Positions 1 to 7,678 of a stretch of DNA of 34,114 nt are shown in pieces (position 1 is the stretch's first letter; each line of letters starts with the position of its first letter). The notes below the pieces were generated by a model, which saw only the letters and a program-made list of their open reading frames with translations, was not told where the DNA came from and searched no databases. Origin of the DNA: Mobilicoccus sp032100225 (GTDB taxonomy: Bacteria; Actinomycetota; Actinomycetes; Actinomycetales; Dermatophilaceae); NCBI GenBank assembly GCA_032100225.1, contig DAMDJY010000012.1, forward strand, positions 1-34,114, in the 5' to 3' direction. The translations under genes were made by a program, and so were the position numbers.

Positions 1-2
1 TC

Positions 3-383
3 GTCATGCAGGTCGACCCGCCGGCCGACCACAAGGACTACCTGCACCGCGCCGGTCGTACGGCTCGCGCCGGGGAGGACGGCACCGTCGTCACCCTCGC
101 GCTGCCGCACCAGAAGCGTCAGATGCAGCGCATCGCCGAGCAGGCAGGTGTCGACCTGACGCCCGAGCGCATCGCCCCCGGCGACGCTCGCCTGCACGAG
201 ATCACCGGCTCCAGCCGTCCCGACGGCCCGCCGATCCCCGAGGACCGTCTGCGTCGCCTGATGGAGCCCCCGGCCCGCCCCCGTCGTGGTGGCGGCGGCG
301 GATACCGCGGTCAAGGTGGCGGTGGCCGAGGTGGCTACCGCGGCGGATCCGGTGGCGGCGGTTACCGCGGTAACCGCGGCTGA
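3..383 (+). CDS. DEAD-box RNA helicase, C-terminal part (partial at window start)
   Basis: The frame is open from the first bases of the window, so the gene begins upstream and only about 126 residues are seen. The start of this fragment carries the end of helicase domain 2: a VDPPADHKDYLHRAGRTARAG segment, which is motif VI (HRAGRTARAG) of DEAD-box ATP-dependent RNA helicases. After it comes a basic linker and a glycine-rich tail with repeated GGYRG/RGG units (about residues 97-125). Such tails bind RNA non-specifically. The likely role is RNA unwinding in ribosome assembly or mRNA decay, in the cytoplasm. The motor domain with Walker A and DEAD box lies outside the window, so the exact subfamily (RhlE-like is likely) cannot be fixed. 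A strong hairpin follows the stop codon. Confidence 0.93.
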   Translation, partial: VMQVDPPADHKDYLHRAGRTARAGEDGTVVTLALPHQKRQMQRIAEQAGVDLTPERIAPGDARLHEITGSSRPDGPPIPEDRLRRLMEPPARPRRGGGGGYRGQGGGGRGGYRGGSGGGGYRGNRG

Positions 384-400
384 TCGAGCACGCATTCAAG

Positions 401-442
401 GACGCAGCGATCTGAGGGGTCTACCCCTCGGGTCGCTGCGTC
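401..442 (+). terminator. Hairpin terminator of the DEAD-box helicase gene
   Basis: A perfect 10-bp stem (401-410 with 433-442) encloses a second 6-bp stem (415-420 with 423-428). It lies 17 bp after the helicase stop codon and is followed by a short T-rich run (tttcttt). This is the only terminator here with a fair T-tract. Confidence 0.8.
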
Positions 443-579
443 TTTCTTTGCGTCCTCGGCTGCGTTCTCACCGGCTCGGCGCGAATGACCGTCCCGTCCA
501 AGGGAATCGCGGGCGGGGCCCTTGAAATCGGTGGCGGTCTCGACCAGGGTGGGGGCACAGCCGATCACGAGGAGCCACC

Positions 580-1221
580 ATGCGTCGCAGCGTTCTGACC
601 CCCCTTGCCCTCTGCAGCGTCCTGTCGTTGGCGGCGTGTGGCGGTGCAGCGCAGGCACCGCAGACGTCACCGATGGAAGAAGCCGGCGGTTCTTCGGCCG
701 GCCTCACGGCCGCGCCCACGGAGGAGCCGTTCGAGGTGACGCACGCCGAGATCGTCGGCGCAGACGGCGCCAAGCACGGCACGGTGCGGGTCAACGACGA
801 CAGCGGACGCCTCGAGATCGTCGTCGAGGCCACCGGACTCACGCCGGGGTTCCACGGCATCCACCTGCACGGCATCGGCAAGTGCGAGCCGGACTCGCCC
901 GACCCCAAGGACGCGACGAAGAAGGGCGACTTCCTCTCCTCGGGCGGGCACCTGGGGGAGGGGGCGCACCCTGATCACCCGGCCGACCTGCCCACCCTGC
1001 TCGTCATGAAGGACGGCACCGCGCGCATGAGCGTCGTCACCGACCGCCTCGACGCCGACACCCTGCTCGACGAGGACGGCTCGGCGTTCGTCGTCCACGA
1101 GAAGCCGGACAACTACGCCAACATCCCCGAGCGGTATGCCGCGGGCGGTCCCGACGCCGAGACGACGAAGGCCGGGGACGCCGGGCCCCGCGTGGCCTGC
1201 GGTGTGCTGACCACCTCCTGA
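580..1221 (+). CDS. sodC: Cu/Zn superoxide dismutase, lipoprotein
   Basis: Protein of 213 residues that dismutates superoxide to peroxide and oxygen at the outer face of the cell. The N-terminus is a lipoprotein signal peptide with lipobox LAAC (Cys about residue 20). Metal ligands of the family are visible: HLH in GIHLHGIGKC, the bridging His in SSGGHLG, Zn ligands in HPDHPADLP, and the last Cu ligand in FVVHEKPDNYAN. The disulfide cysteines (GKC and VACGV) and the catalytic-loop Arg in GPRVAC are present, so it should be active. The start at ATG 580 is supported by a GAGGAG Shine-Dalgarno sequence just upstream. It stands alone between two hairpins, so it is probably monocistronic. Confidence 0.95.
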   Translation: MRRSVLTPLALCSVLSLAACGGAAQAPQTSPMEEAGGSSAGLTAAPTEEPFEVTHAEIVGADGAKHGTVRVNDDSGRLEIVVEATGLTPGFHGIHLHGIGKCEPDSPDPKDATKKGDFLSSGGHLGEGAHPDHPADLPTLLVMKDGTARMSVVTDRLDADTLLDEDGSAFVVHEKPDNYANIPERYAAGGPDAETTKAGDAGPRVACGVLTTS

Positions 1222-1258
1222 TCGCGGCGATCACGCTGACCGACCTGACCATCCCTCA

Positions 1259-1311
1259 TCGCCCCTGCGCCGACACCCTCGACACCGTCGAAACCCTCGA
1301 CGCAGGGGCGA
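1259..1311 (+). terminator. Hairpin after sodC
   Basis: An 11-bp stem (1259-1269 with 1301-1311, core gcccctgcg/cgcaggggc) encloses a large loop that itself holds a small TCGA/TCGA hairpin. It lies 38 bp after the sodC stop and just before the yqgE promoter. There is no T-tract. Confidence 0.55.
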
Positions 1312-1335
1312 GGCGGAACCACCTGGTGCCCTTGG

Positions 1336-1341
1336 CACAAT
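1336..1341 (+). promoter_or_regulatory. -10-like CACAAT of a probable leaderless promoter (yqgE)
   Basis: CACAAT ends 6 nt before GTG 1348 and there is no Shine-Dalgarno sequence. The same spacing recurs upstream of several other genes here, so transcription probably starts at or next to the start codon. Confidence 0.5.
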
Positions 1342-1347
1342 GGTGCG

Positions 1348-1905
1348 GTGACGTTTCTGGCCGGGCGACTCCTCGTCGCCACTCCGTCGACCGGCGGTGA
1401 GATCTTCGACCGCAGTGTCGTGCTGCTTCTGCACCACGACGACGACGGTGCGCACGGGCTCGTTCTCAACAAGCCGATCGAGGCCGATGTCGAGGCCGTG
1501 CTGCCTGCGTGGCAGCCGCACGTCGTGGCGCCGGGGCGCATCTTTCAGGGCGGGCCGGTCGGGCTGGACACCGCGCTCGGGCTCGTGAGGTTGACCGACG
1601 AGCAGGCCGGCGACGACCTCGGGATCAAGCGACTCTTCAGCAGCATCGGCGTCATCGACCTCGACGCGCCTCCGGAGATCGTCATGCCGCATGTCGACTC
1701 GGTGCGGGTGTTCGCCGGGTACTCCGGGTGGGTGGCCGGGCAGTTGGAAGGCGAGATCGAGGCCGGCGCCTGGCACGTCGTCGATGCGCGGCCGGGTGAC
1801 CCGTTCATCCCCGTCCCCGAGATCCTGTGGCGCATGGTGCTGCGCCGCGCCGGCGGCAAGATCGCCTGGCTCGCCACCTTTCCCGAGGACCCCCGCCACA
1901 ACTGA
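1348..1905 (+). CDS. YqgE/AlgH family protein (UPF0301)
   Basis: Protein of 185 residues, the usual size for the YqgE/AlgH (DUF179) family. It begins with the family signature FLAGRLLVATP followed by FDRSVVLLLHHDDDGAHGLVLNKP, and later has the conserved FQGGPVG segment and an SGWVAGQLEGEI motif. The biochemical function is unknown. AlgH was named for an effect on alginate genes in Pseudomonas, but the family is widespread and the protein is soluble, with no signal peptide. The start is GTG 1348, because the homology begins there and a -10-like hexamer sits 6 nt upstream, which fits a leaderless mRNA. It lies between sodC and the large surface-protein gene, with no sign of an operon. Confidence 0.92.
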   Translation: MTFLAGRLLVATPSTGGEIFDRSVVLLLHHDDDGAHGLVLNKPIEADVEAVLPAWQPHVVAPGRIFQGGPVGLDTALGLVRLTDEQAGDDLGIKRLFSSIGVIDLDAPPEIVMPHVDSVRVFAGYSGWVAGQLEGEIEAGAWHVVDARPGDPFIPVPEILWRMVLRRAGGKIAWLATFPEDPRHN

Positions 1906-2006
1906 CACGCGTGCCCTCGGCACTGAGGTCAACCCCCATAACAGTCATTCCGGGCCGGCGCCGAATCCCTGTTGTGCGCATCGAGGACGACCGCCCCGGT
2001 ACGCGT

Positions 2007-2054
2007 GGACGTCTCTCTCCGCGAACGCATTTCGGTGCCGATAGGAGAGCGTCC
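2007..2054 (+). repeat. Inverted repeat in the leader of the DUF11 surface-protein gene
   Basis: In the 192-bp intergenic stretch 1906-2097, ggacg-t-ctctc pairs with gagag-cgtcc: about 10 bp with one bulged base and a loop of about 27 nt. It lies 43 bp before ATG 2098 and may be a leader hairpin. I see no other clear signal in this stretch. Confidence 0.3.
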
Positions 2055-2097
2055 AGACAAAGGCGCGGGGGTCCGACATGTCGAGTGCTATGCGGGT

Positions 2098-2475
2098 ATG
2101 GCCGAGCTTGGGAGCCAGGCGGCTTCTCGGCGTGCGGGGTGGGCGTTCTCGCTGGCACTGACACTGCTCGCGATGTCCGTGCTCGGGGGAGTCCCGGCCG
2201 GCCTTCTCGTCGGCACCTCGGCCCAGGCCGCACCCGTCCTCACAGCACCGGTCGTCACCGGCTCAGGCGCGTCGGGCGATGGGCGCATCACCTTGAACGT
2301 CGTGTCGTCGGCCACCGGAGAACTCCCACCCAACGGGGCGACGGTCACGCTCACCTACACGGTGACCAACACGACATCTCAGAACGCCTATTACCGCAGC
2401 CTCACCGACTCGGTCTGCAGCACCCCCGGGTACCGCCCCCAGTCGGGCATGCAGACCGACGGCGCCCGCTGGTAG
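2098..2475 (+). CDS. N-terminal fragment of DUF11-type surface protein (ends at in-frame amber codon)
   Basis: This 125-residue fragment holds a signal peptide: a basic stretch (SRRAG), a hydrophobic core (WAFSLALTLLAMSVLGG) and an AQAAP cleavage region near residue 45. A beta-rich domain with TYTVTNTTSQNAYY follows. The frame then meets TAG at 2473-2475 but continues open in the same frame (IPGGGTATFTCGF...) into the 2551-6579 body, so both belong to one gene. One base change (for example CAG to TAG) would explain it. ATG 2098 lacks a good Shine-Dalgarno sequence. A second ATG at 2078 in another frame has a G-rich run before it and encodes a signal-peptide-like basic N-terminus (MSSAMRVWPSLGARRLLG), which leaves open a further frameshift near 2100-2160. 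Confidence 0.7.
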   Translation: MAELGSQAASRRAGWAFSLALTLLAMSVLGGVPAGLLVGTSAQAAPVLTAPVVTGSGASGDGRITLNVVSSATGELPPNGATVTLTYTVTNTTSQNAYYRSLTDSVCSTPGYRPQSGMQTDGARW

Positions 2476-2550
2476 ATTCCGGGCGGTGGCACGGCGACGT
2501 TCACCTGTGGCTTCATCGTCACCCAGGACGTCACCTCGACCGCGACCGCG

Positions 2551-5500
2551 GTGTTCGACACCGCACCCAACGCCACGACGGGGTGGACCGAATCGACCGC
2601 GTCGGCCACGACGACGATCTCCGTCGCCGACGACCCCTGCAAGACGATCTGGTACGCGGCCGAGAACGCGCCGCTCAGTACGACCGTGACCGCGCAGATG
2701 GGAACGATCGGCACGGTGTCGACATCCGGTGCGCCGTACCTGCCGAAGTGGCAGATCTCCACGGCGACCGGTGGCGCGGCCAATGGCAGCTCTGCCTTCG
2801 CCATCGACCCGACCGACCCCAACGAGGCGTACTTCATCGGGAACAGGAACGGCACCCTCGTCGGGCTGTATCGGATCGACCTCGGCACGGGCATCGCGTC
2901 GCTGGTGAGCCCAGGAACTACGGGGGCTTTGGCGACCTACCGTCTGGCCGCAGCCAAGGACGGCACGGTCCGGAGTTGGGCCATCGACAACGCCTTGTAC
3001 TCCCGGGACGCGAAGACTGGGACCTGGACCAGACACACGATCGCCTCGGTGCGCGACGTTCGGGGGACCGCTCTGAACACTGTGGGCCTGCAGTCGGGCG
3101 ACCTCGCGGTCGGCGGTGACGGAAACCTCTGGCTGTTGGGCGCGGATCAGACCAGCCGGTCCACCTACCTCATCGTCGTGCCGGCGAGCCAGACATCTCT
3201 GCCGACGATCGCGGCCACGCTCGTGGGCAAGATGACCAGCCCGGCGAACGGCGGCTTCTACAACGGGGTCGACTTTGGCGCCGACGGCAAGCTCTACGCC
3301 TCGTCCGGGCCCAATGCGGCGGGAAGTTCCGTCACCACCAACCAGCTCTACCGGGTCGACATGGCCACCGGGGCGAGCACCTTGGTGAGGCAGGCGGGCA
3401 CCTCCGGCGTCGGGTCCCTCGGTGACCTCGGCTCGTGCGCGCTGCCGCGCTCGGAGCTGCGGGTTCTCAAGACCGTCTCGACGGCGACGCCGTCGGTCAA
3501 GGCCGGTGACCTCATCACGTACACGGTGCGGGTGGCCAACCTCGGCAAGATGCCCTCGGTCGGGGCGACGGTCTCCGACGTCATCCCGGCGAACACGACG
3601 TACGTGCCGGACTCGACGACGCTCAACGGGGTTGCCGTCGCCGACCCCGCGGGGGTCATGCCGTACTCACGCACCTCACCCGCCACTGAAGTGCACAGTC
3701 CTGGAGCGAACCCTGGTGTCGTCGACGGAGGCTCGAGCGCGGTCGTGCGGTTCACGGTCAAGGTCGACGCAATCTCCACCGGGGTCACCAAGATCTCCAA
3801 CCAGGCGACAGTCGTCGATGTCAACGGCACGGTCAAGTCAGACGACCCCAACGTGCCCGGCGACGAGGACATCACCGAGGTGCCGATCGCCAAGGCCGGA
3901 ATCGCGGTCGCCAAGACGGCGAGCGCCACCGGCATCGTCGGATCGGGAACGGTGGCCTACACGTTCGTCGTGACGAACACCGGCAACGAGCGCCTGGCCA
4001 TCGTGCGCCTCGCCGACGCGGCCACGACGAACCGAACGGGTTCGGACGTAGCGCTGGAGAACAGCGCGTGCGAGGCACCTATCCGCCAGGCGGGATCGGA
4101 CGCCAATGGCAACGGCCTCCTCGATCTCACCGAGCGCTGGACCTACACCTGCGAGCAGCCCCTGAGCTGGGCCAACGATGACGCCGAGGAGTGGACGGCG
4201 ACGAACACCGCGACTGCCAGCGGAGTCGGAACCGTCACCGGTGTCACCGTCACCGACACCGATGACGCGGCCGTCAGCGTCATGCCGAAACCCGCCACCA
4301 TCGACGTGCTCAAGGAGGCCGGACCGGTTGTCGGCCCCGACTGCGAGAACGGCATCGTCGAGGCCCGCTACACCGTCACGGTGACCAACTCGGGTCAGAA
4401 GGCGGGTACGTTCGGCCCGTTGACCGGCACGCCAGCCTTCCCGGCCGAAGCTCGCGTGGTCGAGGCGAAGGTCATGGCCCCCGACGCTACGGAATACACG
4501 ACGATGTCGGGAGCCGGGCCGTTCACCCTCGCCGGGGCGAACACGCCCATTGCCGCGGGGCAGAGCCTCGAATACCGCATCGTCATTCGGTACACGTGGA
4601 CCAAGAGTGCGTCGGATTCCGCCGCGCTGGGTTGCGCGACCACTCCCACGCCCGGACACGGGTTGTACAACGTCGCCTCTCTGCCTGCGGGACAGGAAGC
4701 GGACACGACGAACAACGCGGTGTGTTCACCGCCGAGCCCCCAGCCCGACCCGGGTATCGACCTGAAGAAGAGCACGTCAGGTCCGATCGACTTCAACGAT
4801 GACGGAGTCATCTCGGTCGGTGACACCGTCACCTACAGCTTCATCGTGACGAACAAGAGCAAGACCCTCACCCTGAAGAACGTGGCGGTGAGCGACCCCC
4901 TGCTGGCCGGACTCTCCCTCACCTGTGACACGACGACGCTCCCGGTCGAGGCCGCCACGACGTGCCGGGCCGCTGCCTACACCCTCACCCAGGAGGACGT
5001 CGACCGCGGCAAGGTCGACAACACCGCCACCGCCACCGGCACCCCGCCGGGCGGCCTAGCTCCCGTCGCCGACACCGGTCGCGGGCCCGGACGGCAAGGA
5101 CCACACCGTCGCGTCCAAGCCGGCGGTGACGACACAGACGCCGCGACCCGGCATGACCCTGGCCGTGTCCCACACCGCGCCGGCCCGTCCGCGGGTGGGC
5201 GACAAGATCAGCTACCGCTACACCGTGACCAACACGGGAGCAGGAACCCTGTNNNNNNNNNNNNNNNNNNNNNNNNNNNNNNNNNNNNNNNNNNNNNNNN
5301 NNNNNNNNNNNNNNNNNNNNNNNNNNNNNNNNNNNNNNNNNNNNNNNNNACCTGCACGGTGAAGGGCACCCACACGGTCACCCGTGAGGACGTCGCCGGT
5401 GGTCGCGTGCAGAACGATGTCGAGGTCGTCGCAGCCGCCGGTCTCGGTGTGGTCCGGACCCGGGCGACCGACGTCGTCGCGACCGTGGCGCCCGCCGCCG

Positions 5501-6579
5501 CGGTGCGGTTGACCGCAGCGGGCGCCGATGTGCTCGATCGCAACAAGGACGGACGCACCGGCGCTGGCGACGGGATCGAGCAGCGGTTCACCGTCACGAA
5601 CACCGGCGACCTGCCGATGTCGGTCACCTCGCTCACCGACCCCGTGCTCAACCGCGCTGGAACGGCATGCCCGACGCTGACCTTCGCCCCCGGGCAGTCC
5701 GTGACGTGCAGCCTCACCCGCACGCTCACCGCAGCCGACCTGCGCGCCGGAAAGCTCACCACCACGACGACCGTCCGCGCCAACGCCGGGCGCCGCGCCG
5801 TCGCCGTGAAGGCCACCGGCACCCTGCACCTCAGTGCGCAGGCACCTCTGGGTGTGCGGCAGAAGGCGACGATCGTCGACTCCAACGGCAACGGATATCT
5901 CGACGCGGGGGAGCGGGCGACGTTCACCGTTACCGTGACCAACACGACCAACCGCACTCCACGGCCGGCGACGTTCGCCAAGGTGATCGTCGACGCCCCG
6001 GCCTTCGTCGGCAATGCACCGGTGTGCGCGCTGCCCAAGGGCGGACTCAAGCCCGGGAAGAGCGTGACGTGCACTCCGCTGACGTGGCGCACCACGCCGC
6101 AGGACGAGGATGCCGGCGCCGTCCGCCACACCGTTCAGGCTCGCGCTGTCCTCGCCGGTGGGGTTAGGACACCCGACTCCGCGCGGGTCAAGAGTGTGGT
6201 GCGCACGACCCCGGCAGCACCGGGTATCGGGCTGCGGGCCATCACCACCCTGCGGGACACCGATCGTGACGGAGCCGCGGACGCCGGCGAGAGCGTGCGC
6301 TACACGTTCCTCGTCAGCAACACGGGCACCACCGCCGTGCGGCGCCCGACGCTCGCCGTGACACTCTCCTCGGGACGACGCCTCGCCGTGACCTGCCCCG
6401 ACGAGGCGCAGGACCCCGGCACCAACGTCGCCTGCGTGACCACGGTCAAGCTCACGGCGCAGGACGTGCGAGCCTCCACGCTCATCGTCAAGGGTGTCGC
6501 CACGGTGATCGACGTCAACGGGACGACCTTGCGGTCACCCGCCTCCACCTCGCCAATCCGCAGCTCAGTGACTCACTGA
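2551..6579 (+). CDS. Very large secreted DUF11-type repeat protein, body (damaged gene)
   Basis: The frame is open from 2476; GTG 2551 is only the first possible internal start and has no Shine-Dalgarno sequence. In order: the end of the N-terminal beta domain; a propeller-like region with LYRIDLGTG and LYRVDMATG units (about 2650-3450); then at least seven Ig-like repeats of the DUF11 (CARDB-like) type, each with a YTVTVTNTG-like strand. Calcium-loop-like DxNxDG segments occur at 4099, 4789, 5536, 5878 and 6256. There is no LPXTG motif or C-terminal membrane anchor; the protein ends in SSVTH. A likely role is an extracellular adhesive or matrix protein, but this is inference. Lesions: the amber codon at 2473, an extra G near 5076-5078 (the correct repeat sequence moves to the +2 frame up to the gap), and the N run 5253-5349. 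After the gap the original frame resumes. Confidence 0.75.
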   Translation: MFDTAPNATTGWTESTASATTTISVADDPCKTIWYAAENAPLSTTVTAQMGTIGTVSTSGAPYLPKWQISTATGGAANGSSAFAIDPTDPNEAYFIGNRNGTLVGLYRIDLGTGIASLVSPGTTGALATYRLAAAKDGTVRSWAIDNALYSRDAKTGTWTRHTIASVRDVRGTALNTVGLQSGDLAVGGDGNLWLLGADQTSRSTYLIVVPASQTSLPTIAATLVGKMTSPANGGFYNGVDFGADGKLYASSGPNAAGSSVTTNQLYRVDMATGASTLVRQAGTSGVGSLGDLGSCALPRSELRVLKTVSTATPSVKAGDLITYTVRVANLGKMPSVGATVSDVIPANTTYVPDSTTLNGVAVADPAGVMPYSRTSPATEVHSPGANPGVVDGGSSAVVRFTVKVDAISTGVTKISNQATVVDVNGTVKSDDPNVPGDEDITEVPIAKAGIAVAKTASATGIVGSGTVAYTFVVTNTGNERLAIVRLADAATTNRTGSDVALENSACEAPIRQAGSDANGNGLLDLTERWTYTCEQPLSWANDDAEEWTATNTATASGVGTVTGVTVTDTDDAAVSVMPKPATIDVLKEAGPVVGPDCENGIVEARYTVTVTNSGQKAGTFGPLTGTPAFPAEARVVEAKVMAPDATEYTTMSGAGPFTLAGANTPIAAGQSLEYRIVIRYTWTKSASDSAALGCATTPTPGHGLYNVASLPAGQEADTTNNAVCSPPSPQPDPGIDLKKSTSGPIDFNDDGVISVGDTVTYSFIVTNKSKTLTLKNVAVSDPLLAGLSLTCDTTTLPVEAATTCRAAAYTLTQEDVDRGKVDNTATATGTPPGGLAPVADTGRGPGRQGPHRRVQAGGDDTDAATRHDPGRVPHRAGPSAGGRQDQLPLHRDQHGSRNPXXXXXXXXXXXXXXXXXXXXXXXXXXXXXXXXXTCTVKGTHTVTREDVAGGRVQNDVEVVAAAGLGVVRTRATDVVATVAPAAAVRLTAAGADVLDRNKDGRTGAGDGIEQRFTVTNTGDLPMSVTSLTDPVLNRAGTACPTLTFAPGQSVTCSLTRTLTAADLRAGKLTTTTTVRANAGRRAVAVKATGTLHLSAQAPLGVRQKATIVDSNGNGYLDAGERATFTVTVTNTTNRTPRPATFAKVIVDAPAFVGNAPVCALPKGGLKPGKSVTCTPLTWRTTPQDEDAGAVRHTVQARAVLAGGVRTPDSARVKSVVRTTPAAPGIGLRAITTLRDTDRDGAADAGESVRYTFLVSNTGTTAVRRPTLAVTLSSGRRLAVTCPDEAQDPGTNVACVTTVKLTAQDVRASTLIVKGVATVIDVNGTTLRSPASTSPIRSSVTH
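5253..5349. other. Assembly gap (97 N) inside the DUF11 repeats
   Basis: There are 97 unknown bases between two half-repeats (left ends TNTGAGTL in the shifted frame, right begins TCTVKGTHTV in the original frame). The true gap length is unknown. Repeats of near-identical design are a plausible cause. Confidence 0.98.
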
Positions 6580-6608
6580 CGAACGCTGACCGACGCTGAC
6601 CGACGACC

Positions 6609-6648
6609 GAAGGGGTGCGGCGGGGGAGAACCCCCGTCGCGCCTCTTC
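6609..6648. terminator. Bidirectional hairpin between convergent genes
   Basis: An approximately 18-bp stem with a few G-T pairs and an agaa loop (core cggggg/cccccg, 6621-6626 with 6631-6636). It lies between the DUF11-protein gene (plus) and the deacetylase gene (minus), and can serve both. There is no T-tract. Confidence 0.7.
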
Positions 6649-6740
6649 GTCGTGTCGTGCTCGTTCTGTCACGCGTCGGCCATGCCGCCCGCAGACATCG
6701 CCACCGCCGTCCACCGCAGTGTCGTCGGCCGAAGGTGGCG

Positions 6741-7511
6741 TCAGCCGCGTCGCAGCATGGAGACCAGGTGCTTGGGGTGCAGGTTGAAGTGCGGTCGGGT
6801 GACGACGGTGCCGTGCTCGAGGGCACGTCCCAGGCTCACGGCGCGCAGGCCGCGGTCTTCGGCGACGCGCAGCACGCGGTCGAGCAGTTCGTAGCGGTCC
6901 AGGACGGGTTCGGGAACCGGGTCCCCGAGGTCAGCGGGACCGGCGTGGCCGTCGTGGAACAGCAGGATCGTGCCGCGGGTGAGGTTGGCCGTGGCCTTCT
7001 CGACGCGCTGCTCCTGGGTGGCGTCGGGGTTCCAGTCGTGGCTCGTGCCGCTCCAGATGACCGACTCCATGCCGGCCGCGCGGATGATGCGCCACGTCTC
7101 GATCGACTGGTCGCCGTGCGGCGGCCGGAACCAGCGCACCGGGGTGCCCAGCGCGTCCTGGAGTTCGGCCTTGCCGCGGGTGATCATCTCGGTCGCCTCG
7201 GCGCGGGAGAGTGTGGGCAGGTGCCGGTGGTCCATGCCGTGCAGGCCGACCTCGTGGCCGGCCGCGACGACCTCGTCGAACACGGCGCGGTTGGCGCGGA
7301 CGCTCGTCATGAGCACGAAAAAGGTGGCCGTCGCGCCGTGATCGGCGAGGGCCTGGAGCACGGCGTGCGTGCGGCCTTCGGTGGGCCCGTCGTCGAAGGT
7401 GGGGATGATGACCCGCTCGTCGGTGCGCACCGAGCTGACCGACCCGACCGAGTCGGGCGCCTTCTCCAGCACGCGCATGGCCTGGAGCTTGAGGTCGTGG
7501 ACGAGCGACAT
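6741..7511 (-). CDS. Polysaccharide deacetylase family protein (CE4, NodB homology)
   Basis: Protein of 256 residues with the carbohydrate esterase 4 motifs: TFDDGP (Asp40-Asp41, metal and catalytic), HGMDHRHL (His91 and His95, metal), RPPHGD (about residue 136) and LLFHDGH near residue 200. It probably removes N-acetyl groups from an amino sugar polymer or a small substrate. There is no signal peptide or membrane segment, which is unusual for enzymes acting on the cell wall, so the substrate and site are uncertain. The start was set at the ATG at 7511 because an AGGGGGA Shine-Dalgarno sequence lies 9 nt upstream; the longer in-frame extension to 7586 adds no recognisable sequence. It is convergent with the DUF11-protein gene and divergent from the DUF3039 gene. 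Confidence 0.9.
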   Translation of the reverse strand: MSLVHDLKLQAMRVLEKAPDSVGSVSSVRTDERVIIPTFDDGPTEGRTHAVLQALADHGATATFFVLMTSVRANRAVFDEVVAAGHEVGLHGMDHRHLPTLSRAEATEMITRGKAELQDALGTPVRWFRPPHGDQSIETWRIIRAAGMESVIWSGTSHDWNPDATQEQRVEKATANLTRGTILLFHDGHAGPADLGDPVPEPVLDRYELLDRVLRVAEDRGLRAVSLGRALEHGTVVTRPHFNLHPKHLVSMLRRG

Positions 7512-7665
7512 CGTGGATCTTCCCCCTGCTGAGATGGCGATCCGCGACTGCGGCTCGACCCTCCCAGTCTCTCCCCGTCGGCGCATGAGCGTCCAACCGG
7601 CGGGGATACCGGCTCGGCGCCAGATGTTCGCGACGGCGTGGGGAGACGCGCGCGGGGTGGCTCGG

Positions 7666-7671
7666 CATAAT
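7666..7671 (+). promoter_or_regulatory. -10-like CATAAT of a probable leaderless promoter (DUF3039 gene)
   Basis: CATAAT ends 7 nt before ATG 7679, with no Shine-Dalgarno sequence between. This decides the choice of ATG 7679 over ATG 7670, which overlaps the hexamer. Confidence 0.55.
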
Positions 7672-7678
7672 GGCGCGC

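Noticed and set aside
2473..2475. TAG as a recoded codon (pyrrolysine or programmed readthrough)
   Set aside because: No special downstream structure is visible, actinobacteria rarely use pyrrolysine, and the same gene has a second lesion and an assembly gap. Mutation or base-call error is simpler.
3450..6579. Repeats of the surface protein as a CRISPR or tandem DNA array
   Set aside because: The similarity is at protein level, in units of 100 residues or more with diverged DNA. There are no short identical spaced repeats.
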